This document shows positions 44,602 through 53,978 of a stretch of 64,000 bases of DNA, one piece after another. The notes under the pieces were generated by a model, which was not told the DNA's origin, searched no databases, and saw only the letters and a list, made by a program, of their open reading frames with translations. Made by a program: the position numbers and the translations under genes. Each line of letters begins with the position of its first letter. The stretch's first letter is position 1. Source of the stretch: Marinobacter sp. LQ44 (GTDB lineage: Bacteria > Pseudomonadota > Gammaproteobacteria > Pseudomonadales > Oleiphilaceae); NCBI RefSeq assembly GCF_001447155.2, contig NZ_CP014754.1, positions 186,001 through 250,000 of the forward strand. Direction: 5' to 3'.

Positions 44602-44955
44602 TCAGCGATACTCAATGTGCATTTCGACGTCGATATCCCGCTCAAACAGCTCGCTTTCCAGTTCTTTCATGACTTCCTGATAGACCATTTTCCGGGTCAT
44701 AACCGGCAGTTTGTCTGCCAGCGCCCGGCCGGTTCGCGATTCGCGCTTTGCCAGGGCAATCGGATCCAGCACCCTCAACGTAAGCACCAGTTCCGGTTCG
44801 CGATGGATATCACTGATATCCTCGTTCTCGAGCATGTTGTTGATCATTTTGCGCTGTTCAAGCAGTTGCCAAAGCAGCAGACCGCTGATGGCCAGCAATA
44901 TCAGGCTTGTGATGGTCAGAAAGATGATCAAGGGATGCCTCCACACTTGTGTCAT
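44602..44955 (-). CDS. Membrane-anchored hypothetical protein (117 aa)
   Basis: One transmembrane helix near residues 8-32 followed by a soluble tail with mixed beta/helical character (LVLTLRVLDPIALAKRES...). It forms a two-gene unit with the 151-aa gene. Function unknown. Confidence 0.65.
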   Translation of the reverse strand: MTQVWRHPLIIFLTITSLILLAISGLLLWQLLEQRKMINNMLENEDISDIHREPELVLTLRVLDPIALAKRESRTGRALADKLPVMTRKMVYQEVMKELESELFERDIDVEMHIEYR

Positions 44956-45089
44956 TATGCGCCACAGTGTGCAACAAGCTGTATGACAAACGATTGGCCG
45001 GCCGGACGCCTGTCATGGTGTATCCGGGAAAGTCGTGCCGGTTTTAAACCTGTTACCATCAATTCAATGAAACTCGAAAGGAATCCAAT

Positions 45090-45503
45090 ATGGTCTGGAT
45101 AAAGGCGTTTGTTGCGGGCTTTCTGGCAACACTGATTTTCCATCAGGGGCTATTTGCCGTGTTTTACCTGGCAGGTGCCGTACCCGCAGCGCCATTTAAC
45201 CTTACTCCCGTGCCGCCATTGGGGGTACCATCGGTGATCTCCCTGGCATTTTTCGGCGGGTTATGGGGTGTCGCGATATGGGCCATCGCCGGCCGCCTGA
45301 AAGGAGCGTTGTATTGGCTCGGCCATGTGATACTGGGTGCCGCTGGCCCAACCGCCGTAGCGATGCTGGTTGTCTTTCCGATGAAGGGTTTGGCAGTATC
45401 AGCCCAGACTTGGGTAGGTGGTCTCATTCTTAACGGCTTCTGGGGGCTGGGAGTGGCCGTATTTATGGTGCTGATGGCAGCAAAAGCGTCTCGCCAACCC
45501 TGA
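45090..45503 (+). CDS. Small multi-pass membrane protein
   Basis: 137 aa, four predicted transmembrane helices, hydrophobic throughout, with LFHQGLFA and PLGVPSVISLAFFGGLWGVAIW. AAAGGAATCC precedes the ATG. Family not recognised by me. It is 44 bp upstream of the saccharopine dehydrogenase-like gene. Confidence 0.7.
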   Translation: MVWIKAFVAGFLATLIFHQGLFAVFYLAGAVPAAPFNLTPVPPLGVPSVISLAFFGGLWGVAIWAIAGRLKGALYWLGHVILGAAGPTAVAMLVVFPMKGLAVSAQTWVGGLILNGFWGLGVAVFMVLMAAKASRQP

Positions 45504-45546
45504 CCGATCCGAGATATTCGTATACGCAAACCAAAAAGGACATGTA

Positions 45547-46788
45547 ATGACGAATTCCAAGCAGGCAGACTATGATCTGGTGGTATTTGGTGCCACCAGC
45601 TTTGTGGGCCAGATTCTGACCCGATACCTGGTAGAGAACTATGGCGCGGCCGGCAAGGTGAAGTGGGCTATCGCTGGCCGTTCAGAGGGCAAACTGAATG
45701 CCCTCAAAGCCGAACTGGGTGCGCAGGCTGCGGACTTGCCGGTTCTGGTGGCTGACGCGGCCGATGATTCGGCACTGGCGGGCATGTGCCGGCAGACCCG
45801 CGTGGTGATCTCCACCGTTGGCCCATACGCCCTTTATGGTGAACCGCTGATCAAGGCCTGCGTGGACACTGGCACCGATTATTGCGACCTGACCGGTGAG
45901 GTGCAGTGGATTCGCCGGATGGTCGAGGGCTATGAAGCCCAGGCCAGGAAAACCGGTGCACGAATTGTCCATTGCTGCGGTTTCGACTCAATACCGTCCG
46001 ATATGGGCGTCTGGTTCCTGCAGCAGCAGGCTGAGAAAGCCTTCGGCAAGACCTGCCAGGACGTGCGCATGCGGGTTAAGGTCGCCAAGGGTGGTTTGTC
46101 CGGTGGCACCGTGGCATCCATGATTAACGTGGCCAAAGAAGCCGGCGCGGATCCGAAACTGCGCAAGGAGCTGGCCAATCCCTTCTCGATCTGCCCGGAG
46201 GGCCACCGCTCCAAGGTACGCCAGCCCAGCCTGAAAACCGCAGAGTACGACAAAGACTTTGACGTGTGGCTGGCGCCGTTCGTGATGGGCGCCATCAACA
46301 CCCGCGTGGTGCACCGTTCAAATGCGCTTCAGAAGGCCCGTTACGGTCAGGAGTTCACGTACGACGAGGCCATGATGACCGGAAAGGGCGCCAAAGGCCG
46401 CCTGACCGCTTACGGCATCACCGCCGCACTCGGCGCTTTCTTTACCGCTTCCGCCATCAAGCCTACCCGGTGGGTGGTTGAGAAGCTGGTGCCCAAGCCT
46501 GGTGAGGGCCCGAGCCCGGAAGACCAGGAAAACGGCTTCTATGACCTGCGTTTTGTGGGGCGTACCACAGACGGCAAGACCATCATCACCAAAGTCACCG
46601 GCGACCGGGATCCGGGTTACGGTTCCACGGCCAAAATGCTTGGTGAGGCGGGGCTGTGCCTGGCGTTTGATTTGTCAGACGATGACCAGGGCGGTTTCTG
46701 GACGCCGGCTTCCATGCTGGATGGCAAACTGCTGGAGCGACTGACCAGCAAAGCGGGCCTGACCTTCGACGTGCTGGAAACCCGCTGA
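45547..46788 (+). CDS. Saccharopine dehydrogenase-like / trans-acting enoyl reductase family protein
   Basis: 413 aa. N-terminal Rossmann motif YDLVVFGATSFVGQILTRYL, then ISTVGPYALYGEPLIKACVDTGTDYCDLTGEVQWIRRM and HCCGFDSIPSDMGVWFLQ. The same architecture is found in mycobacterial trans-acting enoyl reductases and eukaryotic SCCPDH. Probably an NADPH-dependent enzyme acting on lipid intermediates; the substrate is unknown. Converges on cydC with only 3 bp between stops. A GTATACG string (45528-45534) lies upstream. Confidence 0.88.
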   Translation: MTNSKQADYDLVVFGATSFVGQILTRYLVENYGAAGKVKWAIAGRSEGKLNALKAELGAQAADLPVLVADAADDSALAGMCRQTRVVISTVGPYALYGEPLIKACVDTGTDYCDLTGEVQWIRRMVEGYEAQARKTGARIVHCCGFDSIPSDMGVWFLQQQAEKAFGKTCQDVRMRVKVAKGGLSGGTVASMINVAKEAGADPKLRKELANPFSICPEGHRSKVRQPSLKTAEYDKDFDVWLAPFVMGAINTRVVHRSNALQKARYGQEFTYDEAMMTGKGAKGRLTAYGITAALGAFFTASAIKPTRWVVEKLVPKPGEGPSPEDQENGFYDLRFVGRTTDGKTIITKVTGDRDPGYGSTAKMLGEAGLCLAFDLSDDDQGGFWTPASMLDGKLLERLTSKAGLTFDVLETR

Positions 46789-46791
46789 GGG

Positions 46792-48420
46792 TCAGTTCAG
46801 GTGCAGGGTATGGCCGGAGGAAGGCAATAGCGCCTCCGGTCCATGCCCCAGGCAGATTACCGCCCGATCTTCCAGCCATCGATTGATCTGGGGAGCGATG
46901 CGCTCCCTGGTGTCTGTATCCACGCCGGTAAACGGTTCATCCAGAATCACCAGAGGCGCCGTGCTCAACAGAACCCTCGCCAGCACCAGCCGCCTTGCCT
47001 CACCACCAGAAAGCCGGTTACCGGCACTGCCCAGCCAGGTGGATAAACCTTCCGTTTCACGGGCAAACCTGTCTGCCAGCTCTACCAGTTCCAGAACACG
47101 CCATAGATCGCCATCGGTAGCATTGGGGTTGCCCAATAACAGGTTGGCTTTAACCGTGTCTTCGAACACCACCGTTGCCTGTGTGAGATAGGCGCAGGGC
47201 AGGGAGGCGAGCTTCCCTTGCCGGGGCGGAATGACGCCGGCGAAGGTATCCGCCAGGGTGGACTTACCGGAGCCCGAGGCGCCAACAATACCGAGGCGTT
47301 CTCCCGCGCCAACCTTGAGGCTGAAATGGGTCAGAACCGGCGGCAGCCCTGGGTGGCCAACCGAGAGATCCCGCACTTCCAGTGCATTAGCGGTGGTTTC
47401 TGCCGGCTGCCTGCCAAGGGCTGGAGAATACTCGGTTCCCGGAGCGGGCTGCACCTCCTGGTTCAGACGCCGGGCTGCAGACAGAGTGGCGCCGAGCTTG
47501 GCGAAGGCATCGGGCAGCATGGCATAGACCTCCAGCAGTCCCATCAGAGCGATGGGCAGCAGAACCAGCACGGGACCGGTTACCGATCCCTGGTCAAACA
47601 GGGTAATACCAACCCACAGTGTCACCACAACCGCCAGATTCACGATTAACTGTGTGGCTGCCTGGTGCCATCCGGCATGGCTATCCACCCTGGCCTGGGT
47701 TCTGGACATTGACAGCGCTTGCCTCATCAAACGGCCGGAGTGCTTGCCCGTGCGCCCGGCCGCAGTGAGTTCGGCAAAGCCTTCCAGGTGTTCAATAACA
47801 TCGCCACGGAGTTTCTCCTGCTGGTCACTTAGCTGGCCTGATAGGTGTTTTGTACCGGCGAACACTCGCCAGCTGGAAAGCAAGAGAGCCGTCGCCATCA
47901 TTACCAGAAGCATCAGGGCCAATGAACCCGAGAACAGCAGCCAGGCGGAGAGCACCAGCAACACGCTGACGACCCCGGCCAGGGCCGTGGGCGCTATCAC
48001 CCGAAGGTACAGGGTATCCAGGGCATCCACATCTGCCGTTAGCCTGGATAACCACTGGGCGCCAGATTTCTGGCCCCGATCACGGTGGCCGGCTTCGGCC
48101 ATTCGGTTAAACAGGGCAACACGAATATCGGTTAGCAACTGCAGTACCGTGTTGTGGTTGTATACCCGTTCAAGATAGCGGGAGACCGTGCGGGACACCG
48201 CGAAAAATCTTATGCCGCCGCCCGGAACGTACAGGTTGATGTAGGCTTGTGTGCCAGCGGCCAGCAGCAGGCCCACCAGTGCGGTCTCGGTCAGAAACCA
48301 GCCCGACAAGGCCAACAACCCGATACCGGAGAGCAGGGTAGCCAGTAACAACAGGGCACCAACCACCAGGCGGCCGCGCCGCTGAAGAATCAGGTCCAGC
48401 CAGGGCTTGAGCTCACGCAT
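46792..48420 (-). CDS. cydC: Thiol-reductant ABC exporter subunit CydC
   Basis: About 542 aa. Six-helix transmembrane domain followed by a nucleotide-binding domain with Walker A GIVGASGSGKSTLADTF, LSGGEARRLVLARVLL signature and Walker B VILDEPFTG. With CydD exports glutathione/cysteine to the periplasm, needed for bd-type oxidase assembly. ATG 48420 lies within the cydD end (8-bp overlap) and has GGCGAGG upstream. Last gene of cioA-cioB-cydD-cydC. Confidence 0.94.
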   Translation of the reverse strand: MRELKPWLDLILQRRGRLVVGALLLLATLLSGIGLLALSGWFLTETALVGLLLAAGTQAYINLYVPGGGIRFFAVSRTVSRYLERVYNHNTVLQLLTDIRVALFNRMAEAGHRDRGQKSGAQWLSRLTADVDALDTLYLRVIAPTALAGVVSVLLVLSAWLLFSGSLALMLLVMMATALLLSSWRVFAGTKHLSGQLSDQQEKLRGDVIEHLEGFAELTAAGRTGKHSGRLMRQALSMSRTQARVDSHAGWHQAATQLIVNLAVVVTLWVGITLFDQGSVTGPVLVLLPIALMGLLEVYAMLPDAFAKLGATLSAARRLNQEVQPAPGTEYSPALGRQPAETTANALEVRDLSVGHPGLPPVLTHFSLKVGAGERLGIVGASGSGKSTLADTFAGVIPPRQGKLASLPCAYLTQATVVFEDTVKANLLLGNPNATDGDLWRVLELVELADRFARETEGLSTWLGSAGNRLSGGEARRLVLARVLLSTAPLVILDEPFTGVDTDTRERIAPQINRWLEDRAVICLGHGPEALLPSSGHTLHLN

Positions 48421-50086
48421 GGCGAACCTCGCCGTCATTGACAATCAGCACCTGGTCCGCGAGGGCCAGCAGGGCCTGGTGGTGTGTTGAGAAAACCAGC
48501 GTTTTGCCTGCTTCCGCCAGTTTGTGAAGCGCTTCCAGAACCAGAATCTCGCTTGTCGCATCGAGCCCGGCTGTGGGTTCATCCAGCAGGATCAGGTCGT
48601 AATCCGCCAGGAAAATACGTGCCAGGCTAAGCCTGCGAGCCTGCCCGCCGGACAACCCCTGGCCATCTTCTCCAATCAAACTGTGAATACCCTGGTCCCG
48701 GCTTTCAAGCACACTGCCCAGGCCCACCAGGCGCAGCGCGTTCTCAATGGCAATGTCTGAGGCCTCCGGACTGGTCAGGCGGAGGTTGTCTGCCCAGGAG
48801 CCCTGTATCCAGAACCCGCGCTGGCCAAGCCAGCCAAACGGGCACTGGCCGGGTGCCTGGCCGAACACACTGATGGTACCGCTATCTGGCTGGATAAACC
48901 CCGCCATCAAGTGTAGCAAAGAGGACTTTCCGCCTCCGGAGGCCCCGGTCAGCGCAACCGCCTTTCCACGCTCGATGGTCAGGTCAAGGTTGGCGAGTAC
49001 CGGCTTGCCGCCCTGGTAGCTGAGGGTGACGTTTTCCAGGCTAAGACCATGATCCGGCAACGATGCGGGCTTGTCGGATGCAGGCTCCCCGCCAACGGGG
49101 GTTGCCAGCCGAGCAAGGATTTCAGCGCCGGCGCCAAGAGCAGCGGCCCGGTCGTGGTAGTGTTGGGACAGCGTTCGCAGCGGCTGGAAGAACTCCGGCG
49201 CCAGCAACAGAATCAACAAACCGGAAAAAAGTGTGAGGTCCGCGCTGGGACCGTAAGTGATATAGCCCAGCAAACCAAAACCAATGTAGATGGCAATAAC
49301 GGCAATGGCGACGGAGGCAAAAAACTCCAGTACAGCGGAAGAAAGAAAGGCCACCTTGAGGGTTTTCATGGTGATCTTGCGGTATTGGTCAGACCGCCGA
49401 TGCAGGGTGCGGGAAGCATCCTCCGTCTGACGAAACAATTGCAGGGTTGTGAGGCCGCGGACCTTGTCCAGAAACTGGCCTGATAATCGACTGATGGTCT
49501 CGAAATGCTGCTGGTTGACCTTCTCGGCACCCATTCCCACCAGTGCCATGAAGATCGGAATCAGCGGCGCGGAAAGCAGCAAAAAAATGCCCGCAAGCCA
49601 GTCCAGCCAGAACACCAGAATCAGAATGGCCAGTGGCACAATCACCGACAACGACATTTGCGGCAGGAAGCGGGCGAAATAGCCATGTAATGCTTCCACA
49701 TGGTCCAGCCATTCCCGGGCCAGGGTGCCGGCGGAGCTGTCGGCGAGCGCTACCGGGCCGGCATCCCGCCAGTGGCGGTGAATCTGTCGTCGGGCATCGC
49801 GCCGCACCTGTTCGCTACAGCGCGCCGCAAATTGTGTCTGGAAACCCTGGCCCAGGGTGCGAACCAGCAGTGTGGCCACCAGGGCGACGAACCAGGGTGC
49901 GAGAGTAGGCGCATTCTGGCCCTCAATGACGATTTGATGCACCAGCCAGGCCAGCAGAGCCATCTGAACGATGGTTGCCAGCCCGACCAGTGCTCCGGCT
50001 ACGACCGTGGCGCGAATCCACCGCTGGTTTTTACGGGCTAGCCCGGAAAGCCATTGGCGAATATCAGCCTGAGCCGGTTCCGCCAC
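48413..50086 (-). CDS. cydD: Thiol-reductant ABC exporter subunit CydD
   Basis: 557 aa. Transmembrane domain plus NBD with LTGASGGGKSSLLHLM, LSGGQARRLSLARIFL and LILLDEPTAGLD. The GTG start immediately follows the cioB stop (TGAGTG). Partner of CydC; together with the preceding oxidase genes it forms one operon. Confidence 0.94.
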   Translation of the reverse strand: MAEPAQADIRQWLSGLARKNQRWIRATVVAGALVGLATIVQMALLAWLVHQIVIEGQNAPTLAPWFVALVATLLVRTLGQGFQTQFAARCSEQVRRDARRQIHRHWRDAGPVALADSSAGTLAREWLDHVEALHGYFARFLPQMSLSVIVPLAILILVFWLDWLAGIFLLLSAPLIPIFMALVGMGAEKVNQQHFETISRLSGQFLDKVRGLTTLQLFRQTEDASRTLHRRSDQYRKITMKTLKVAFLSSAVLEFFASVAIAVIAIYIGFGLLGYITYGPSADLTLFSGLLILLLAPEFFQPLRTLSQHYHDRAAALGAGAEILARLATPVGGEPASDKPASLPDHGLSLENVTLSYQGGKPVLANLDLTIERGKAVALTGASGGGKSSLLHLMAGFIQPDSGTISVFGQAPGQCPFGWLGQRGFWIQGSWADNLRLTSPEASDIAIENALRLVGLGSVLESRDQGIHSLIGEDGQGLSGGQARRLSLARIFLADYDLILLDEPTAGLDATSEILVLEALHKLAEAGKTLVFSTHHQALLALADQVLIVNDGEVRHA

Positions 50087-51088
50087 TCAGTGGTACCCCT
50101 CACCAGCACGGACCTTGCCGCGGAATACCCAGTAGGTCCAGGCGGTGTAAGTCAGCACGATGGGGATAACGAATAGCAGCCCCAGCAGCAGGAACAGCTG
50201 CGATTCATAGGCGGAGGCGGCATCCCACAGGGTGTACTCCGGGGGAACCACATAGGGCCAGCGGCTGACAATCAGGCCAAGATATGTGGTGATAAACAGC
50301 CCCATGGTCGCTACAAAGGGCATGCCCTCGAATCGATTGCGCACCGAGCGCCAGATCTGGAACGCACAGAGCAGAGTCAGTGCCGGCAGAACCCAGATTA
50401 CTGTGATGTGATCAAACCAGCGCTCACGCACCATGTCATCCACGAACGGGGTCCATACGCTGATGATGGCGAAGATCACGAGCACCGCGATCAGCAGAGG
50501 TGTAGTAATACGGTATGCCCACTCCTGCAACCGGCCTTCCGTCTTCATGATAAGCCAGGTGGAGCCCAGCAAGGCATAACCGGCAAGCAGGCCAAGACCG
50601 GTCAACACCGTAAAGGGTGTCAGCCAGTCAAGAGCGCCACCGGAGTAGGCACCGTTGGTAGTTTCAAAGCCCTGGATATAGGCGCCAACCACAGCACCCT
50701 GAGCAAAAGCAGCGATGGTGGAGCCGCCGGCAAAGGCCCAGTTCCAGAGGTAGCGGGAGGTCCTGGCCTTAAACCGAAACTCGAAGGCTACACCCCGGAA
50801 AATCAATCCGGCAAGCATCAGAAATACGCCAATATAGAGCGCAGGCAGGATGATGGAATATACCAGCGGGAAGGCTGCTAACAAGCCGGCGCCACCAAGC
50901 ACCAGCCAGGTTTCGTTGCCATCCCATACCGGAGCTACGGTATTCATCATGGTGTCTCGGTCGGTCTCCGTTGGGGCGAAGGGGAACAGGATGCCCACAC
51001 CCAGATCGAAACCATCCATCAACACATACATGATCACGCCGAAGCCAATAATGAATGCCCAGATCAAAGACAGGTTAAAAAGTTCCAT
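50087..51088 (-). CDS. cioB: Cytochrome bd-type ubiquinol oxidase subunit II (CIO type)
   Basis: About 333 aa, nearer CioB (~335) than E. coli CydB (379). Start LSLIWAFIIGFGVIMYVLMDGFDLGVGILFPF and the conserved WDGNETWLVLGGAGL are present. ATG 51088 has AGGAGG about 9 nt upstream; an in-frame TTG two codons earlier is closer to the motif but less likely. Follows cioA with a small gap. Confidence 0.92.
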   Translation of the reverse strand: MELFNLSLIWAFIIGFGVIMYVLMDGFDLGVGILFPFAPTETDRDTMMNTVAPVWDGNETWLVLGGAGLLAAFPLVYSIILPALYIGVFLMLAGLIFRGVAFEFRFKARTSRYLWNWAFAGGSTIAAFAQGAVVGAYIQGFETTNGAYSGGALDWLTPFTVLTGLGLLAGYALLGSTWLIMKTEGRLQEWAYRITTPLLIAVLVIFAIISVWTPFVDDMVRERWFDHITVIWVLPALTLLCAFQIWRSVRNRFEGMPFVATMGLFITTYLGLIVSRWPYVVPPEYTLWDAASAYESQLFLLLGLLFVIPIVLTYTAWTYWVFRGKVRAGEGYH

Positions 51089-51090
51089 GA

Positions 51091-52539
51091 TCAAAGACCT
51101 CCTTTATCAGCGGCCGGCCGGGCATGACTAACGGCACCTGAGCCGGATTCAATTTCAAACGGCACATGGGCGGCAGACAGGGGCCGTGCAGGGCGGTCAG
51201 ATTCGTGCTCACCTTCGTCTTCGTCTTCGTCTTCCAGGCCTACATAGAGCACCCGTAGCAGATAGTAGACGCCGGCGCTGAAGACAAGTCCATACACCAC
51301 GACATAGCCAATCAGGGTGAACAGAGCCATGCCCCCGGTAAGCGACGGTGTCAGTGCCTCGGCCTGGTTCATCATGCCATACACCAACCAGGGCGAACGG
51401 CCTATCTCAGTCACAAACCATCCTGCAATCACCGCAATAAACGGGGTGATACTCATGAACCGCAAACCCTGAAGGAACCAGCGCTTCTGGTAATAGGCGC
51501 CATTGCGTCTGAGCAACAGACCAGCGAGGGCAAAGGCAATCATCAACAGTCCCAGGCCAACCATCACCCGGAAAGACCAGAACACGACACCCACTGGCGG
51601 CTGCTCTTCTACCGCAACCTCGTTCAGGCCAGGCACCTCACCATCCCATTCGTGGGTCAGGATAAAGCTGGCCAGGTTAGGAATACCAATCTCGAACCGG
51701 TTGGTCTGGTTTTCCTGGTCGGGAATAGCAAACAGCAGCAGCGGCACGTTTCGAGAGGTTTCCCAATTACCTTCCATGGCTGCGACTTTGACCGGTTGAT
51801 GCTCCATGGTATTCAAACCATGAAGATCACCAATCACCGCCTGGATCGGGGCCAGGAACAACAACATCCACAGGCACATAGACAAGGCCTTGCGGTTTGC
51901 TTCCACCTCTCGCCCACGAAGCAGGTACCAGGCGCTGACGCCAGCTACCACAAAGCCACCAGTCAGGAACGACGCCACAACCATGTGGGCGAACCTGTAG
52001 GGGAAGGAGGGGTTGAATATCGCCTGAGACCAGGAGGTGACATGGAATACGCCGTCTCTCAATTCCACACCCGCGGGTGTGTGCATCCAACTGTTGGCAG
52101 ACAAAATCCAGAACGACGAAATAAAGGTGCCAACCGCCACCATAATGGCTGCGAACAGGTGAACGCCCGCCGGCACCTTATGACGACCGAAAAGGAGCAC
52201 ACCCAGAAATGCGGCCTCCAGGAAAAACGCCGTGATCACCTCATAGCTAAGCATGGGGCCGAGGAAGTTGGCTGAGGCCTGGGAGAAGTTGCTCCAATTG
52301 GTACCGAACTGAAACGACATCACGATGCCGGATACCACTCCCATCCCGAATGCCACGGCAAACACCTTGGTCCAGAAGGCGGACAGTTTTTCCCACAGCG
52401 GATTGCCGGTTTTGAACGCCAGGCCTTCAAGGACAGCAATGAAAGACGCCAGACCGATGGAAAACACCGGAAAAATGGCGTGAAATGACACCACAAATGC
52501 GAACTGGATTCGCGATAGGATGAGAGGATCGAGCTCCAT
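51091..52539 (-). CDS. cioA: Cytochrome bd-type ubiquinol oxidase subunit I (CIO type)
   Basis: 482 aa, the length of CioA rather than CydA (522), with a short quinol loop. Conserved IQFAFVVSFHAIFPVFSIGL (heme ligand His20), GWFVTEIGRSPWLVYG near the C-terminal side, where GRSPW replaces the common GRQPW. The CIO group accepts ubiquinol and is relatively cyanide-insensitive. First gene of the operon. Confidence 0.94.
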   Translation of the reverse strand: MELDPLILSRIQFAFVVSFHAIFPVFSIGLASFIAVLEGLAFKTGNPLWEKLSAFWTKVFAVAFGMGVVSGIVMSFQFGTNWSNFSQASANFLGPMLSYEVITAFFLEAAFLGVLLFGRHKVPAGVHLFAAIMVAVGTFISSFWILSANSWMHTPAGVELRDGVFHVTSWSQAIFNPSFPYRFAHMVVASFLTGGFVVAGVSAWYLLRGREVEANRKALSMCLWMLLFLAPIQAVIGDLHGLNTMEHQPVKVAAMEGNWETSRNVPLLLFAIPDQENQTNRFEIGIPNLASFILTHEWDGEVPGLNEVAVEEQPPVGVVFWSFRVMVGLGLLMIAFALAGLLLRRNGAYYQKRWFLQGLRFMSITPFIAVIAGWFVTEIGRSPWLVYGMMNQAEALTPSLTGGMALFTLIGYVVVYGLVFSAGVYYLLRVLYVGLEDEDEDEGEHESDRPARPLSAAHVPFEIESGSGAVSHARPAADKGGL

Positions 52540-52644
52540 AGTACCTCCGGTAACTCAAACATAGTCAAAAAACGGGTCAGCGCGCCCGTTCAGCCGCTGC
52601 CTTGGCTCATCTTGTCTATTGTTATTACCGGCAGTTCATTACGA

Positions 52645-52663
52645 TGCTACGCAAATTGTAGCA
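52645..52663. promoter_or_regulatory. Inverted repeat TGCTAC-N7-GTAGCA and candidate cio promoter
   Basis: Perfect 6-bp arms. On the minus strand TG-C-TACAAT within it is an extended -10 box for the cioA transcript, about 115 bp upstream of the cioA start. Confidence 0.4.
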
Positions 52664-52692
52664 ATAATGGATGGGGCAGTTTGTCGCACCCG

Positions 52693-52706
52693 TTGATCAA
52701 AAGCAA
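52693..52706. promoter_or_regulatory. FNR/ANR-like box upstream of cioA
   Basis: Read on the minus strand, TTGCT-TTTG-ATCAA differs by one base from TTGAT-N4-ATCAA. It is about 42 bp upstream of the candidate -10 box. It also lies just before the divergent methyltransferase gene, so which gene it controls is uncertain. Confidence 0.4.
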
Positions 52707-52720
52707 TTATGGTGAGCCGC

Positions 52721-53344
52721 ATGAGCTTTTACGAGGATAGAGTGTTACCTCACATTATCGACAAGGCATGCTCTATGGGGCAGGTAATGAAACTCCGCAG
52801 CGAGATTGTACCGAGGGCCCGTGGCAGAGTGCTGGAGGTTGGTATGGGCTCCGGAATCAACCTGGAGTTTTATGACCAGAGCCAGGTTGAAATGGTCTAT
52901 GGCCTGGAGCCCTCGGAAGGGATGAGGCGCAAAGCATTACCAAATCTTAACCGCTCGCCCATCGCGGTGGAGTGGTTGGACCTGCCCGGTGAAAAGATTC
53001 CGCTTGAGGACAACTCCGTGGATACGGTATTGCTGACGTTCACGCTCTGCACGATCCCGGACTGGCATGCGGCTTTGCTGCAGATGAAACGGGTACTGAA
53101 GCCCGGCGGCGACCTTTTGTTCCTGGAACACGGGGAGTCTCCCCATGAAACCGTCCGAAAATGGCAGCATCGCATAACCCCGGGCTGGAAAATGTTCGCG
53201 GGTGGTTGCCACCTTAACCGACAAATTGCAGATCTTATTCGCCACGCCGGCTTTGAGATTCAGGAGCTGGAAAACCTGTACATGCCCAATGCGCCGAAGA
53301 TAGCCGGGTTCATCTACAAAGGGCGCGCCATCAAGCCGGTTTGA
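52721..53344 (+). CDS. SAM-dependent methyltransferase
   Basis: About 207 aa, class I methyltransferase: motif I VLEVGMGSGINLEFYD, motif II-like VYGLEPSEGMRRKA, and PEKIPLEDNSVDTVLLTFTLC, LKPGGDLLFLEHG. Similar to the UbiE/PMT-type proteins beginning FYEDRVLPHIIDKAC. ATG 52721 is taken because GGTGAG precedes it; an ATG four codons earlier is possible. Substrate unknown. Confidence 0.85.
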   Translation: MSFYEDRVLPHIIDKACSMGQVMKLRSEIVPRARGRVLEVGMGSGINLEFYDQSQVEMVYGLEPSEGMRRKALPNLNRSPIAVEWLDLPGEKIPLEDNSVDTVLLTFTLCTIPDWHAALLQMKRVLKPGGDLLFLEHGESPHETVRKWQHRITPGWKMFAGGCHLNRQIADLIRHAGFEIQELENLYMPNAPKIAGFIYKGRAIKPV

Positions 53345-53394
53345 TTCAAGTTGGCGGGAAAGTGAGCGATCAGGGCTGAGGTAGTGGAACAGAA

Positions 53395-53423
53395 TTGCGT
53401 TACGCCATCGGGCCTTATACAAT
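53395..53423 (+). promoter_or_regulatory. Promoter of tRNA-Leu
   Basis: TTGCGT and TACAAT (53418-53423) with a 17-bp spacer, about 30 bp before the tRNA. Confidence 0.55.
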
Positions 53424-53451
53424 TCCGCCCTTCAAGAATCTCCCCTCCGAT

Positions 53452-53538
53452 GCCCGGATGGTGAAATTGGTAGACACAAGAGACTTAAAATCTCTCGGCC
53501 GCAAGGCCGTGCCGGTTCGATTCCGGCTCCGGGCACCA
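53452..53538 (+). tRNA. leuZ: tRNA-Leu (UAA anticodon)
   Basis: 87 nt with encoded CCA. Acceptor stem GCCCGGA / TCCGGGC, long variable arm, anticodon loop CTTAAAA reading UAA and T-loop GGTTCGATTCC. Confidence 0.95.
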
Positions 53539-53658
53539 CTATTATTTCTCTTTGCTTAAATCCGGACACAAAAAAACCGCTACATCAGCAATTGGAGTGC
53601 CTGGGCTTGAAATTCCTTGGATTAACGAAAGGAAAGCGGGAAGTTGCCACTCAATTCA

Positions 53659-53841
53659 TCACTGATCCTGCTCAGCTCTTTCCTCGGGCTCCTGGTACTG
53701 TGATTCCTGGGCAGGCATTACCGGGCGTATCTGGTTGATATCGCCGGTGGGCACCCTGGGGTCATCTTTTATCAATACTATGAGGGCGCCACCCAGGATC
53801 AGGACCAGAAGTGCTATTTTGATCAGTACATTGCGAGACAT
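53659..53841 (-). CDS. Small membrane-anchored protein (60 aa)
   Basis: ATG 53841 is preceded by AGGAGA. One transmembrane helix (about 5-24), then a polar, Pro/Glu/Gln-rich tail (PRVPTGDINQIRPVMPAQES). Not recognised. It stands alone between tRNA-Leu and the enoyl-CoA hydratase gene. Confidence 0.6.
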   Translation of the reverse strand: MSRNVLIKIALLVLILGGALIVLIKDDPRVPTGDINQIRPVMPAQESQYQEPEERAEQDQ

Positions 53842-53978
53842 AGATTCTCCTGTTTGCGTTCGCCTCCTATTACCCTGAGGGCTCTGGCGGTAATTACAAG
53901 CATTGTCCGAAGGTCGGTTCGACACAGGCGCAGGGTTTGGTGATACTGCCCGGAAGTGTTTTGAGGGAGGAGCAGGCT

